Below the pieces are notes generated by a model. It ran no database searches. It saw nothing but the letters and a program-made list of their open reading frames with translations, and was not told where the DNA came from. Shown here piece after piece: positions 46,167 to 61,600 of a stretch of 64,000 bases of DNA (positions are counted from its first letter, which is position 1; every line of letters starts with the position of its first letter). Source of the stretch: Begonia masoniana (taxonomy: Eukaryota; Streptophyta; Magnoliopsida; Cucurbitales; Begoniaceae). The translations under genes and the position numbers were made by a program. The stretch spans positions 72,128,573-72,192,572 of the forward strand of contig CM039502.1 of NCBI GenBank assembly GCA_022432975.1, read 5' to 3'.

Positions 46167-47157
46167 ATGGTGAGAGGGCATCAGGAAGAGTCAAGCGAAA
46201 GCTCTCGTGCCATTGACCGACTAACCGAACTGGTGGGAGTACATTTTCGCATGGTGGAACGTATGATGGCCAGAGAAGACAACGGGAACAATAACAATAA
46301 TAACCATGGAAATGCTTCACGTGACAACAGTGGAGATAGATTCTGGCGACTCCAGCCGCCTTCATTTGATGGACTGTCTACAGACTCGACCCGTGCTGAA
46401 ACTTGGATTCGAACAATGGAGAAGATGTTCAGTTATGCAGAAGTGGAAGACAATAAGAAAGTTAATTGTGCCATGTTCTATCTGATCAAAAGTGCGGGAT
46501 TTTGGTGGGACACAGTGCAGTCGACTACAGTGGCATTAAGCTGGGAAGGATTCACGAAAATCTTCTACGAGAAGTACTTTGACCGAGGAGTGAGGAAGGA
46601 AAAGTTGCTTGGTTCCTCTCGCTGGACAATATGGGTCAGTGGCAGAATATGTTCAGAAGTTCGAATCATTATCCCGATATGCAACACACCTGGTGGCCAC
46701 TGATGAGAATAAGGTGCACCAATTCATTCAAGATTTGAAGCTGGACCTCTTACGAGGAATTTCATACGGAGGATTTGATGAGGCCGCGTATACGAAGGTG
46801 GTGGCCAAGGCTTACCAGTTAGAAGCCTTGGAAATGAAATCCCTGAGACAAAGGGATTCATCAAGGGGGATTATTCGGAATGCCCCTCAATAGCAATAAC
46901 AACAAAGAGGTCATAATTTACAACCTCAACAGCAGCAGAATAGGGGCATCAAGAGGCCCAATGAAACCATCCTTTATCAAGACAAAGGAAAGAGACCAAT
47001 GGGGGCTCCTCAACTTTCTGTATGCCCGCGGTGCCAGAAGCCTCACAGAGGGGAATGCAGACTTGCTACTGGCCAATGTTTCTGATGTGGCAAAGGAGGC
47101 CATCATGTTCGGGATTGCCCGATATCGGACACGAGACCAAACCTTTCCGTACCTAGG
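46167..47157 (+). pseudogene. Gypsy gag with zinc knuckle, frameshifted
   Basis: From ATG 46167 the retrotransposon gag core is clear (FWRLQPPSFDGLSTDSTRAE, WIRTMEKMF, CAMFYLIKSAGFWWDTV, FYEKYFDRGVRKEK). The frame changes near 46620 and continues FESLSRYATHLVATDENK and LKLDLLRGISYGGFDEAAYT to a stop at 46893. A further frame carries a knuckle of the C-x2-C-x4-H-x4-C form near 47075-47115, with a TGA inside it. The start codon choice follows the first gag-like ATG after the primer site. Confidence 0.85.
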
Positions 47158-50100
47158 GTGTTTGGAATGATGGAGGATGTTGATGATGCTGATCAGTACG
47201 CAGCAATTACAGGTACAATCTTGATATGTAATGTACCTGCTTATACCTTGTGGGACACGGGGGCCACACATTCGTTTGTGGCCATGGACTTCTTAGTTAG
47301 ACAGAAGTTTTGTTGTACGTCGTCAGATCAGCCCTACAGCATTATGCTACCGTCCGGAGAGTTTATGCACTCCGAGCAGGTTGTACGGGGTGATATAGTG
47401 TCAGTAGGAGACCTGAAGTTGTATGCCAGTCTTATCGTTATCGGTATGAACGGATACGATTTGATTCTGGGGATTGGACTGACTGTTTAGACATCACACC
47501 AACAATCAACTGTAGTCCGGGCTGTGTTCGTTTAAACGACCGACTACAAAGGTGATAGTTCTCCTATCAGGCTAGTACCAAGGAACACGACGTGTGCCAG
47601 TTATATCTTCCTTGAAAGCTCAACAGCTGATGAGGTCAGGATGCGTCGGATTTCTTGCCCACGTAGTTGATGTTCAGAGGCAAGTGGAGGTGAACTTTGA
47701 AATATTCCGGTAGTCCGAGACTTCCCTGAGGTTTTCCTAGATGACCTACCGGGATTGCCACCCGATCGTGAGATCGAGTTAAAAATCGATGTATATCCTG
47801 GTACTGAAACAGTATCGAAGAATCCGTACCGTATGGCGCCGATTGAGTTGAGGCAGTTGAAGGCTCAGCTGAAAGAATTTGTGGACAAGGGTTTTGTGCG
47901 CCCTAGTTTCTCTCCGTGGGGTGCTTCCGTCTTGTTCGTCAAAAAGAAAGATGGGTCCCTACGTATGTGCATTGATTACCGTGAGCTGAACAAGTTGCTA
48001 TCAAGAATAAGTACCCGTTGCCCGAGGATCGATGATTTATTTGATCAGCTACAAGGGGCTCGGGTATTTTCTAAGATTGACTTACGCTCCGGCTATTACC
48101 AGTTGAAGGTCAGAGCTGATGATATTCCAAAGACCACCTTCAGAACTCGGTATGGGCATTACGAGTTCTTGTGATGTCGTTCGGGTTAACTAATGCTCCG
48201 GCAGCATTCATGGACCTGATGAATAGGATATTCCAAGATTTCTTGGATAAATTTGTAATCGTTTTCATTGACGACATTCTAGTTTACTCCAGAAGTAAGG
48301 CCGAGCACGAGGAGCACTTGGCAATTGTGCTATCAACTCTGAGGCAGCATCAATTATTTGCCAAACTATCAAAATGTGAATTCTGGCTGAGTAGGATTAA
48401 TTTCCTAGGCCACGTGGTGTTTGCTGAAGGAGTATCTGTGGACCCGGCCAAAATTGAGCCTGTAAGAGACTGGCCAAGGCCAAGGAATGCAAGCGAGGTA
48501 CGGAGCTTTATCGGACTAGCTGGTTATTACAGGAAATTCATCAAGGAATTTTCTGTTATAGCGAAGCCTATGACCAGCTTAACGAGGAAGGAAATCAAGT
48601 TCAAGTGGTCCGAACATGTGAGGTGAGCTTTCAGACACTCAAACAAAAATTAACCACTGCTCCTCTATTGGTATTGCCGATTGAAGGCGGCAAATTCAGC
48701 GTATATTGTGATGCTTCCAAGATTGGATTGGGGTGTGTACTAATGCAAGAAGGGAAAGTTGTAGCATACGCATCCAGACAACTGAAGAACCACGAGCAAA
48801 AATACCCTACTCACGATCTTGAGTTAGCCGCAGTTGTGTTTGCGTTGAAAGTATGGAGACACCACTTATACGGACAATCATGCGAGGTGTTTTCTGATCA
48901 CAAGAGTTTAAAATACATATTTACTCAAAAAGAGTTAAACATGAGACAAAGGAGGTGGTTAGAATTTGTAAAAGATTATGATGTTGAGATTAAATACCAC
49001 CCAGGTAAAGCTAACATAGTAGCCGATGGATTGAGCAGGATGTCAGATACTATGCAACCAGCTATATCGGCCGTGTCAATGCCTTTGAGGATTGAGATAC
49101 AGAAGTTTGATATGGAGATAGTTTCTGGGCTGTCGACCATACTAGCAAACTTGACGCTACGGCCCACCGTCCTGGACCGAATTAAGGAAGCCCAGAAGAC
49201 CAATTCAAAGGAGATGGCTGATATGGTGAGCAAGGTACCAATGGCTTCTTCCGATTTCAGTTATTCGGGAGATGGTATTCTTAAGTTCAGGGATAGATGG
49301 TCTGTTCCGAAAGACGAAGAGTTACGGAAGAACATCTTGTCGGAAGCCCACTTATCTCCTTTCTCTGTGCATCCTGGAAGCACGAAGATGTATCAAGACT
49401 TGAAACTTCACTTCTGGTGGCCGAATATGAAGAATGAAGTGGCCAAATATGTGGAGTCTTGCATGATATGTCAACAAGTCAAGGCCGAACATCAACGACC
49501 AGGTGGAACACTTCAGCCTCTCCCGATCCCCGAGTGGAAATGGGAGAATATCACAATGGACTTTGTTGGCCGTCAGAACAGCTAAAGGCCACAATAGCAT
49601 ATGGGTCATAGTGGACAGATTAACGAAGTCGGCCCATTTTCTACCTGTGAAGACACATTCTCTAGGGACCATTATGCAGAACTATACATTAGTGAGATGT
49701 CAAGCTGCATGGGGTACCAGTGTCGATTGTATCTGACTGAGATCCTAGATTCACATCGAGGTTCTGGAAAATCTTGCAAAGCTCCCTGGGCACCAGGTTG
49801 GATTTCAGCACGGCGTTTCATCCACAGACGGACGGGAAATCCGAGAGAACAATTCAAATACTAGAGGATATGTTAAGGTCGTGCGTGCTGAAATTTCATG
49901 CTCCTTGGAGTAGATACCTACCGCTTGTGGAGTTCGCTTAAAACAATAGCTACCAGGCTACAATTGGCATGGCTCCATATGAAGCTCTCTACGGCAGAAA
50001 GTGTAGATCCCCATTGTGTTGGGATGAGGTAAGAGAAACCAAGCTTATCGGCCTTGAGATATTACAGCAGATGTCTGAGGTGATAACTGCTATCAAACAA

Positions 50101-50585
50101 CAAATAAAGATTGCTCAGAGTCGACAGAAAAGTTATGCAGACCATAGAAGAAGAGACTTGGAGTTTGCCGAAGTGATAAGTCTTCTGAAGTGTCACCTTT
50201 CAAGGGCGTAATGAGATTCGGTAAGAAAGAAAAGCTCAGTCCACGGTTCATTGGCCCATTTTCCATTTTGAAGCGTGTGGGAAACATGGCTTACAGACTA
50301 CAGTTGCCAGCATCTATGGATGGAGTTCACAATGTTTTCCATGTTTCGATGCTAAGGAAGTGTGTACGAGATCCACTTACAATCGTGGAGCATGTGGACT
50401 TTGATATCATGCCGACGCTGACATATGAAGAAAGGCCTATACAGATATTGGATATGTCACTCAAAGTGTTGCGCAATCGAGTGGTCCCATTGGTGAAAGT
50501 TTTATGGCGAAATCATAATGTAGAGGAAGCCACATGGGAAAGACAAGAGGATGTCAGGGCCCAATATCCGGACCTCTTTGCTTAA
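47158..50585 (+). pseudogene. Gypsy pol (protease, RT, RNase H, integrase, chromodomain-like tail), decayed
   Basis: Protease: LWDTGATHSFV (~47250). A stop at 47488 and frame changes follow. [22 protein letters not shown] (~47822), [33 protein letters not shown], then after a frame change at ~48172 the catalytic [10 protein letters not shown] (~48270). RNase [21 protein letters not shown] (~48690) and [20 protein letters not shown]. Integrase: HHCC zinc region ([20 protein letters not shown], ~49365-49490), MDFV at the core, then several frame changes in 49580-49860, and [20 protein letters not shown] (~49968). The tail SPFKGVMRFGKKEKLSPRFI ... EEATWERQEDVRAQYPDLF to the stop at 50583 resembles the chromodomain end of Tekay-type elements. 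At least five breaks; not functional. Confidence 0.9.
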
Positions 50586-50611
50586 GCAAATTTGGGGACA
50601 AAATTTCTGTT

Positions 50612-50624
50612 AAGGTGGGTGGAA
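50612..50624 (+). promoter_or_regulatory. Polypurine tract of the gypsy element
   Basis: AAGGTGGGTGGAA lies directly before the LTR start TGTAACACCCGG. Confidence 0.8.
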
Positions 50625-50635
50625 TGTAACACCCG

Positions 50636-52105
<1,470 letters not shown>

Positions 52106-52159
52106 TGGGCTCGAGAACCATGTTTTGAAGTGGTTTGAGAATCTGCTATGTTTGTCATA

Positions 52160-54370
52160 CATCCACCGGTCACTGTTCACTTCTGCCTACATCCACGGTC
52201 ACTGTTCATTTTTGCCTACATCCACCGGTCACTGTTCACTTCTGCCTACATCCACGGTCACTGTTCACTTCTGCCTACATCCACCGGTCACTGTTCACTT
52301 CTGCCTACATCCACCGGTCACTGTTCATTTTTGCCTACATCCACGGTCACTGTTCACTTCTGCCTACATCCACGGTCACTGTTCACTTCTGCCTACATCC
52401 ACCGGTCACTGTTCATTTTTGCCTACATCCACCGGTCACTGTTCATTTTTGCCTACATCCACGGTCACTGTTCACTTCTGCCTACATCCACGGTCACTGT
52501 TCATTTTTGCCTACATCCACCGGTCACTGTTCATTTTTGCCTACATCCACCGGTCACTGTTCATTTTTGCCTACATCCACCGGTGACTGTTCATTTTTGC
52601 CTACATCCACCGGTCACTGTTCACTTCTGCCTACATCCACGGTCACTGTTCATTTTTGCCTACATCCACGGTCACTGTTCATTTTTGCCTACATCCACCG
52701 GTCACTGTTCATTTTTGCCTACATCCACGGTCACTGTTCATTTTTGCCTACATCCACCGGTCACTGTTCACTTCTGCCTACATCCACCGGTCACTGTTCA
52801 TTTTTGCCTACATCCACCGGTCACTGTTCACTTCTGCCTACATCCACCGGTCACTGTTCACTTCTGCCTACATCCACGGTCACTGTTCACTTCTGCCTAC
52901 ATCCACGGTCACTGTTCATTTTTGCCTACATCCACCGGTCACTGTTCATTTTTGCCTACATCCACGGTCACTGTTCACTTCTGCCTACATCCACCGGTGA
53001 CTGTTCATTTTTGCCTACATCCACCGGTCACTGTTCATTTTTGCCTACATCCACCGGTGACTGTTCATTTTTGCCTACATCCACCGGTCACTGTTCATTT
53101 TTGCCTACATCCACCGGTCACTGTTCATTTTTGCCTACATCCACCGGTCACTGTTCACTTCTGCCTACATCCACCGGTCACTGTTCATTTTTGCCTACAT
53201 CCACGGTCACTGTTCATTTTTGCCTACATCCACCGGTGACTGTTCATTTTTGCCTACATCCACGGTCACTGTTCATTTTTGCCTACATCCACGGTCACTG
53301 TTCATTTTTGCCTACATCCACCGGTCACTGTTCATTTTTGCCTACATCCACCGGTCACTGTTCATTTTTGCCTACATCCACGGTCACTGTTCATTTTTGC
53401 CTACATCCACCGGTCACTGTTCATTTTTGCCTACATCCACCGGTCACTGTTCACTTCTGCCTACATCCACGGTCACTGTTCACTTCTGCCTACATCCACG
53501 GTCACTGTTCATTTTTGCCTACATCCACGGTCACTGTTCATTTTTGCCTACATCCACCGGTCACTGTTCACTTCTGCCTACATCCACCGGTCACTGTTCA
53601 CTTCTGCCTACATCCACCGGTGACTGTTCATTTTTGCCTACATCCACGGTCACTGTTCATTTTTGCCTACATCCACGGTCACTGTTCATTTTTGCCTACA
53701 TCCACCGGTCACTGTTCATTTTTGCCTACATCCACCGGTCACTGTTCATTTTTGCCTACATCCACGGTCACTGTTCATTTTTGCCTACATCCACCGGTCA
53801 CTGTTCATTTTTGCCTACATCCACCGGTGACTGTTCATTTTTGCCTACATCCACGGTCACTGTTCATTTTTGCCTACATCCACGGTCACTGTTCATTTTT
53901 GCCTACATCCACCGTCACGGTTCCATTTTTGCCTACATCCACCGGTCACTGTTCACTTCTGCCTACTCCACCGGTCACTGTCATTTTTGCCTACATCCAC
54001 CGTCACTGTTCATTTTTGCCTACATCCACCGGTCACTAGTCATTTTGCATACATCCACCGGTCACTATTCATTTTTGCATACATCCACCGGTTACTGTTC
54101 ACTTCTGCCTACATCCACCGGTGACTGTTCATTTTTGCCTACATCCACCGGTCACTGTTCAGTTTTGCCTACATCCACCGGTCACTGTTCATTTTTTCCT
54201 ACATCCACCGGTCACTGTTCACTTCTGCCTACATCCATCGGTGACTTTTCATTTCTGCCTACATCCACCGGTCACTGTTCACTTCTGCCTACATCCACCG
54301 GTGACTGTTCATTTTTGCCTACATCCACCGGTCACTGTTAATTTTTGCCTACATCCACCGCCGATCACTG
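52160..54370. repeat. 29/30-bp array in the 3' LTR with interspersed variants
   Basis: About 74 units of CCACCGGTCACTGTTCA + TTTTTGCCTACAT. Two binary differences are mixed along the array: CCACCGG against CCACGG (30 or 29 bases), and CATTTTTGCC against CACTTCTGCC. A few units have GGTGACTG instead of GGTCACTG. The last units (~53910-54370) carry many private changes, as expected at an array edge. Confidence 0.96.
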
Positions 54371-54884
54371 TTCATCTTTTGTCTTATCTGAATCCACCGT
54401 TGCCCTTTTTTTTTAAACTAAGTCTTCCGCCAATATTTCCAGTAATTCCCTGCCATTCCTGTCTGTTTATTTCTCTATCTGCTTACTTTATCGTTCACCT
54501 CTGTTTCCTGTTTTTACCATTTTCTTCTCATATGTTTTGCTGCACTCTTCAAGTCCACCTTGCCCAATATCTTAGATGTTCAAAGTCCTAATTTACTTCT
54601 GTCTTCCTGTTTTCTTCAGTCTATTATTTCTGTGGTTCAAAAATAAACGTGTCTTCTGATTCTGTTTTAAGTATTTTGTAATTCATCCTGCAGTTTGGTT
54701 TTAACTATTTTCTTTCCCGTCATGATTTCTACTCCAGAGAACACTCTCTCTCTCTGTCAATGTTTTAAAAGCATAATGTTCTATTCCCTGTTCAAAAAAA
54801 AAAAATAGTCTCATTTTCTGTAAAATGTCCGGAGTGATGGCTTGACTCTCGGACCCCGATCGGGTTCGGTCTTGGGCTGTCACA

Positions 54885-55738
54885 TCTTTCGATGCAGGCA
54901 GTTTTGTTCGTGTTGTGTTGTGTTGTCATGTTGGGTGGTGTTGTGTTGTTGTGTTGCGTTGTCGTGTTGAATGGTGTTGTGTTGTTATGTTAGGGTTGTG
55001 TGAGGGTTGTGTGTGCATTGTGCTTGTTTATACTTGTTATCCCCTACTTGCTAAGCGTAAGCTTACGTGTGTGTGTGTGTTCTGTGGTGTAGGTGACAAC
55101 AGGAGTACAGGTTAGAGCTACGAGGAAATCTAGGATTGGGACGCAGTCATTTATGTACGCTGTATGCCGATGCGGGCAGTTGTCGGGGCGTCTCGACCAT
55201 GGTCTTCGGGGAATGTGGGCTTTGTCTTTTGGTAGTTTATTGGAAATGTCTGTTTGTAGAAATGATGGGAATGCATAACTTTCTTTTTGGTTGATGTTTT
55301 GAGAGTTATGGTATAGCTATTTGTAATTGTTGTATATAGTCATAGTTAAGGGTGATGTGTCGCCCTATACTGTGGACTTTCTTCACTTAGGGATATTAGT
55401 ATTTTAGTTTCCCTCTTTACTGCTATTTGGTGATTTCGTATGCTGGATAAGTTGATGATGAATATTCTGGATTGGTTGGGATTTATTCCTTTGCAGGTAC
55501 CTAGCATTTTGGAGGCGCCATTTTCAGGCGTTACTTTGCCGAAATTTTCGGAAAGGACGCCGTTGTGCTAAAAGGTTAGGATTAAGGGAAATTAGTGAGT
55601 CTAGGCAGCTAGGTATGACATAAGAGAGCTTCGGGAGATTTAGTTTTAAATTCTGCTATGTTCGATTGTATTTAAATTATTGGGGTTAAAGTGAGCCAGG
55701 TAGCGCTCCGAGCCAGGGTGGGTTCGGGGGCGTTACAA
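54885..55738 (+). mobile_element. 3' part of another gypsy-type LTR
   Basis: Ends GGGTTCGGGGGCGTTACA at 55738 and holds the LTR module TACTTGCTAAGCGTAAGCTTACG..GGTGTAGGTGA (55045-55096). A TTG/TGT-rich low-complexity patch covers 54905-55000. Its front half is absent; the preceding gypsy element's 3' LTR abuts it. ORFs here are not supported. Confidence 0.7.
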
Positions 55739-58316
55739 CTAGATTTCTATTTAATGTCTAATTCTATGTTCTTCGTGAACTCACTATACATATCTAATTA
55801 TGTATATCTAATACTCTCTATAAAATTTAATGGACATTTATGATTAATATCCAATTCAATTTATATTTATCATATTCCTCTATGTACATGAATTAATCAA
55901 TGCATATATAAATATGTCTAGACACATGACAATGTAAAATCATTGCCTAGATACTATGACTTATCCATTTCTCATTCTTATACTCAACTTTATGTAATGA
56001 GTATGAAATGCAACTCTCACACACCACTTGTGCCATGATGAGTGAATTAATGCAAATATATGGACCATATTTTTTTCTTGATCTCATATTTATCAAGTAA
56101 CATATTAATATATTATGTGAATGTCAATATGCATAATCTATATCGATATGTAATGTCAATGTCAATGTCAATATGCATGATCAACAACCATCATATGTAA
56201 AGCCGAACACATACGTACAACCTACTGACTAGAGATTTCCAACTCAAGAGAGACTCACACTCACTCCTTTCTATTTTTTGACTTTACACACGTCATATAT
56301 ATATGAAAATGGTATTATGAGAGGTATGATTGGCAACATTTGAACATAATATATCTCGTCGGCAATGTATTGTCATATAATGCATGATTTAAGCATTCTC
56401 ACTATGCATACATTGAATGTATAATATACATTAATAATTCATGAAGTATGAGTATGCAAATTTTAGTTAAATGACAAACAAATATGATGTATGATTTATG
56501 CAAAAATGATGTCCTTATTTTTGTCTAGACACTTACTAAATATGCCCAAAATTATGCCCAAAGGATAAGCAGAATTGATTTGAGAAGTTGTAATTTAACA
56601 GAGTGCGGAGTTGCACTTCCTATTGCAGAGTTCCACTTCCTATTGCGGAGTCTTGCTCTAGGAAGAATTTTGCACTTTGAGCAGGGTGCAGTGTTCCACT
56701 TCCTATTGCAAGTCTCGCTTTAGGTAAAAATTCAGCATTTCGAGCTTGCACGGAAGTCTTCTCTTAGACCACCAAAAGCCTAGTCCCAAACCATATTTCA
56801 CTATTTTTTACTTTGAGAGTCTACTTCAGACCCTAGAGCCCCATCCCGAGAGCATTTCACATATTTTATCTTCCAGGAGTCTGCCATAGACACCGAAGCT
56901 TGCTCCCGAATTCCAACTTTATTTTCTCACAATTTAAACTTGTCTTTTTTTTTTCAAACCTATGTCAAAACTCGTCTAAAACCCCAGTCATGATTTATAA
57001 TCATTTAATAGATATTCTTAGTTTATTTTAAACCCGACCAAACATTATAGTTCATTAATACTAATTCTATGCAATATTTATGCATAATTGAACTATCATC
57101 AATTCAAAACTCATTTCACCAATATGAATTACTTTCATGCTTCCATTAACCATTAAAATCATAGGTTTCATATAACACATCCTCCATTTAACATTGGATA
57201 GTAATATGTAGTCTAATAACTCAAGCTTTTTCATTAAAGCTTTCAACATTTCTTTTAGTTTAGGATCCCTATACATTTAACTATTAACCTTCAGGCATGT
57301 CAAAACTTGCTAATATATAACTTCTAAACTCAAATTTTAACTCAGATGAAGTCAATATCATTCATTTTATTATTTATAAATATCACATATAACCAAATTT
57401 AACATGAGACTGTAATTTCTTCGTCCAAAAATCACTTAAACTCAATTCATCCAATATCAAGAAGGATTATCAATATGAAATTTCATTGACTTCAATTTTA
57501 ATTTCCAAAATCACCATTTTCCTTAACATAGTTTAGAAAATACCAAGATTATTGACTCTTACCTCCTATTTTCTCTCCTCTCCCTTTCTCTCTCTCCGTT
57601 TCATCACCTTGGAAGCACAAAATGGCTGAGAACTAAGCTATTTCTTTCAATATCTAGAGAGGTCTTGAGGTCAATTTACTGTTTTATTCTTTTTGTTCAT
57701 GTAAAATTACCATTTTACTATTCCGTTTGCATATATTTGCAAAAATACCATATTAATCATACTTATTTTAAATTAAATAATTTAGATTAGTATTAAGCTA
57801 ATTATGAAGATTAACTTAACTAATCATGATTAGTTAAACTTAATTATCCACTAATTGCATCTTAATGACATGATTAGTCACTAATTCAATAGTGACACGT
57901 GGAAGGACATAATTGGTTGTTTAATTTATTACATGACTACATACTTAAATATTTTAGGAACATTTCTCCTTTCACAACTTTCTCCAAATTTCCCCTCCCA
58001 CTTTAGAGTGTTTTACCAAAACAATACAGTTTCTCGATAAAACTTACTCAATCAACTTGAAACATGCATAACTTTTATTGCATATGTTCAATTGCTTCCA
58101 TTTTAAAACTAATCTCTTCATTTATGTGTCTTATTTATCACTTTAAATGTTCAGAATTATCCGATCACTACAATATTTGTTATTGAATTTATATTCACAT
58201 ATGTTCTATAATGAACAATTCTCACTTTAATAGATACAAAATGCCTAATATCACTTATAATCACATTTAATTATTTTAATTATGATTATTATAGTTATAC
58301 ATAACTAGGGCCATCA
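55739..58316 (-). other. AT-rich spacer, probably an old minus-strand LTR
   Basis: No gene is supported. On the minus strand the right border reads TGTGATGGCCCTAG at 58316, like a gypsy LTR start, and it abuts a copia coding fragment. A repeated segment GAGTTCCACTTCCTATTGC occurs about three times at 56600-56730. I could not find the other border or a target duplication. Confidence 0.4.
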
Positions 58317-58680
58317 CAGATATCCTAGGTAATCTTACTCTACTCTCAAGACTAGGTCTTCCCTTGTGAATTATTATGTGAACATAGTCTTCATTTCTCA
58401 TATAGAATAGAAGAATTTTGATGATCTTGAAATTGATGAGAACTAGATTATGGCCACGCAAAATGAGCTCAACCAATTTGAGAGCAACAAAGTTTGGGAT
58501 CTAGTCCTTAGACCAAAAGAACACTATTATTGGAACTAAGTGGGTGTTCAAGAATAAATTAAATGAAAATAAAATTGTTGTAAGAAACAAGGCCAGGTTA
58601 GTTACAAAAGGTTACAATCAAGAATAAGATATTGACTTTGAGGAAACCATTGCACCGGTAGTTAGGTTAGAATTCGTTCA
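58317..58680 (+). pseudogene. Fragment of a Ty1/copia reverse transcriptase
   Basis: In the plus strand one frame gives RSSLVNYYVNIVFISHIE and QNELNQFESNKVWDLVLRPK, then another gives RNKARLVTKGYNQE and DIDFEETIAPVVRLE. These match the stretch before and at the start of the RT domain of the copia element at 4600-4900 (for example MQEELNQFERSKV and [20 protein letters not shown]). It has several stops and is cut on the right by the gypsy LTR at 58681 and on the left by the AT-rich LTR-like segment. Confidence 0.85.
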
Positions 58681-61600
58681 TGTAACGCCCCGAATTATAT
58701 AGACCCGGTTCTTTACTCATATTACATAACCATACTATAACATTCTGAGAAAAACTTAAAATTTCACTCGACGGTCTAATTTTGATCCTTAAACGTAAAA
58801 ACTTGCAGCAGAAATATTTTTGTATAAAACAACATTTATTAATTTAATTACAAAAACCTAATACTCACTCCTACGCTCACATCCACCGGTCGCAAAATGA
58901 CAAAAACCTAATACTCACTCCTACGCTCACATCCACCGGTCGCAAAATGACAAAAACCTAATACTCACTCCTACGCTCACATCCACCGGTCGCAAAATGA
59001 CAAAAACCTAATACTCACTCCTACGCTCACATCCACCGGTCGCAAAATGACAAAAACCTAATACTCACTCCTACGCTCACATCCACCGGTCGCAAAATGA
59101 CAAAAACCTAATACTCACTCCTACGCTCACATCCACCGGTCGCAAAATGACAAAAACCTAATACTCACTCCTACGCTCACATCCACCGGTCGCAAAATGA
59201 CAAAAACCTAATACTCACTCCTACGCTCACATCCACCGGTCGCAAAATGACAAAAACCTAATACTCACTCCTACGCTCACATCCACCGGTCGCAAAATGA
59301 CAAAAACCTAATACTCACTCCTACGCTCACATCCACCGGTCGCAAAATGACAAAAACCTAATACTCACTCCTACGCTCACATCCACCGGTCGCAAAATGA
59401 CAAAAACCTAATACTCACTCCTACGCTCACATCCACCGGTCGCAAAATGACAAAAACCTAATACTCACTCCTACGCTCACATCCACCGGTCGCAAAATGA
59501 CAAAAACCTAATACTCACTCCTACGCTCACATCCACCGGTCGCAAAATGACAAAAACCTAATACTCACTCCTACGCTCACATCCACCGGTCGCAAAATGA
59601 CAAAAACCTAATACTCACTCCTACGCTCACATCCACCGGTCGCAAAATGACAAAAACCTAATACTCACTCCTACGCTCACATCCACCGGTCGCAAAATGA
59701 CAAAAACCTAATACTCACTCCTACGCTCACATCCACCGGTCGCAAAATGACAAAAACCTAATACTCACTCCTACGCTCACATCCACCGGTCGCAAAATGA
59801 CAAAAACCTAATACTCACTCCTACGCTCACATCCACCGGTCGCAAAATGACAAAAACCTAATACTCACTCCTACGCTCACATCCACCGGTCGCAAAATGA
59901 CAAAAACCTAATACTCACTCCTACGCTCACATCCACCGGTCGCAAAATGACAAAAACCTAATACTCACTCCTACGCTCACATCCACCGGTCACAAACGAC
60001 AAAAAACCTAATACTCACTCCTACGCTCACATCCACCGGTCGCAAAATGACAAAAACCTAATACTCACTCCTACGCTCACATCCACCGGTCGCAAAATGA
60101 CAAAAACCTAATACTCACTCCTACGCTCACATCCACCGGTCGCAAAATGACAAAAACCTAATACTCACTCCTACGCTCACATCCACCGGTCGCAAAATGA
60201 CAAAAACCTAATACTCACTCCTACGCTCACATCCACCGGTCGCAAAATGACAAAAACCTAATACTCACTCCTACGCTCACATCCACCGGTCGCAAAACGA
60301 CAAAAACCTAATACTCACTCCTACGCTCACATCCACCGGTCACAAACGAAAAAAACTTAACATCCATCGGTCGCAAAAAGATAAAAACCTAATACTCACT
60401 CCTACGCTCACATCCACCGGTCGCAAAATGACAAAAACCTAATACTCACTCCTACGCTCACATCCACCGGTCACAAACGACAAAAACTCAACATCCACCG
60501 ATAGACAAAACACTTAATATCTACCGGTGAACTACATCCACCGACAGACAAACACCCAACATAATAGCATAACAACCATTTTCATTCTGCACAAAGAAAA
60601 CTCCGACTACTAAAAGAACTAGTACATTTTACTTAATTCCTTCAAAAACACATAATCCACAATTTCCAAAAATCCAGAATAGTAGACTACCACTAAAACC
60701 AAATCGTGTTTTCACATCAGGAAAGCACCAGACCATATATATAAAAGAAACATTAAACTGCTACTACCAATATTCTCAACATGCTTAAACTGAACCATTG
60801 TCAACTAACTTTCACACCTACTGACATCAGTTAAACAGCCTCATCAGTTCACCAGGTCGAGACATGAATGTGCTCGCCCAACTAGCCTATTCCTCAACAT
60901 GCTCAGAGAACACACTTTCAGAGGCTTCTTCACCTACATCACAAAACTCATCTATTAGCCTAACGCTAAATAAGTGAAGCAATAACGAAATGAAATGCTG
61001 GAACAAAAATCCTAATCATGCAGTTTCTACTAACACATCTCAGTTGTATTTACATTCTTTCACTGATCTGATCCCTCGGTTCCATTGGGAGTCGGATCAA
61101 TTTTCCCAAAGTCATACATCCCTTCATAAGTTAAGGGGCGGATTAGTTCCCTTAATAGTTTATCTGATCCTTCAATTCCATTGGGAAGTGGATCAATCTT
61201 CCCAAAGTCATAAATCCCTTCATAAGTTAAGGGGTGGATTAGTTCCCTTAATAGTTTATCTATTGCAATCTGTTCATTTCTCACCATACCAATACATGTA
61301 AATTCATTTTCATATTCTTTCAAAATATGATGCATGACATACAGACAAATTCAAACATACATAATCCTACTGTTTTGTGATGTAGGCCCGAAGGCTCATG
61401 CATACTCCACTTACCTGACTTCTTGGAAATTCTCGGTTTCAAACTACTTCAGAAGTTTTGCTCACCTAAGTCATAAACAGAATATCAATTAGATTTTTAC
61501 TAAACCTCATTCTAATCTATCCAGAAATCTAAGGAATCTAGTTTGAGAGTCCTATACATGGTGCATTCCTGATTTACCACAAAACCGAAACTAACTCCCA

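Noticed and set aside
52135..54591. Several frames of 100-630 codons in the 29/30-bp array
   Set aside because: Array artefact; the 29/30-base mixture shifts phase repeatedly without meeting a stop.
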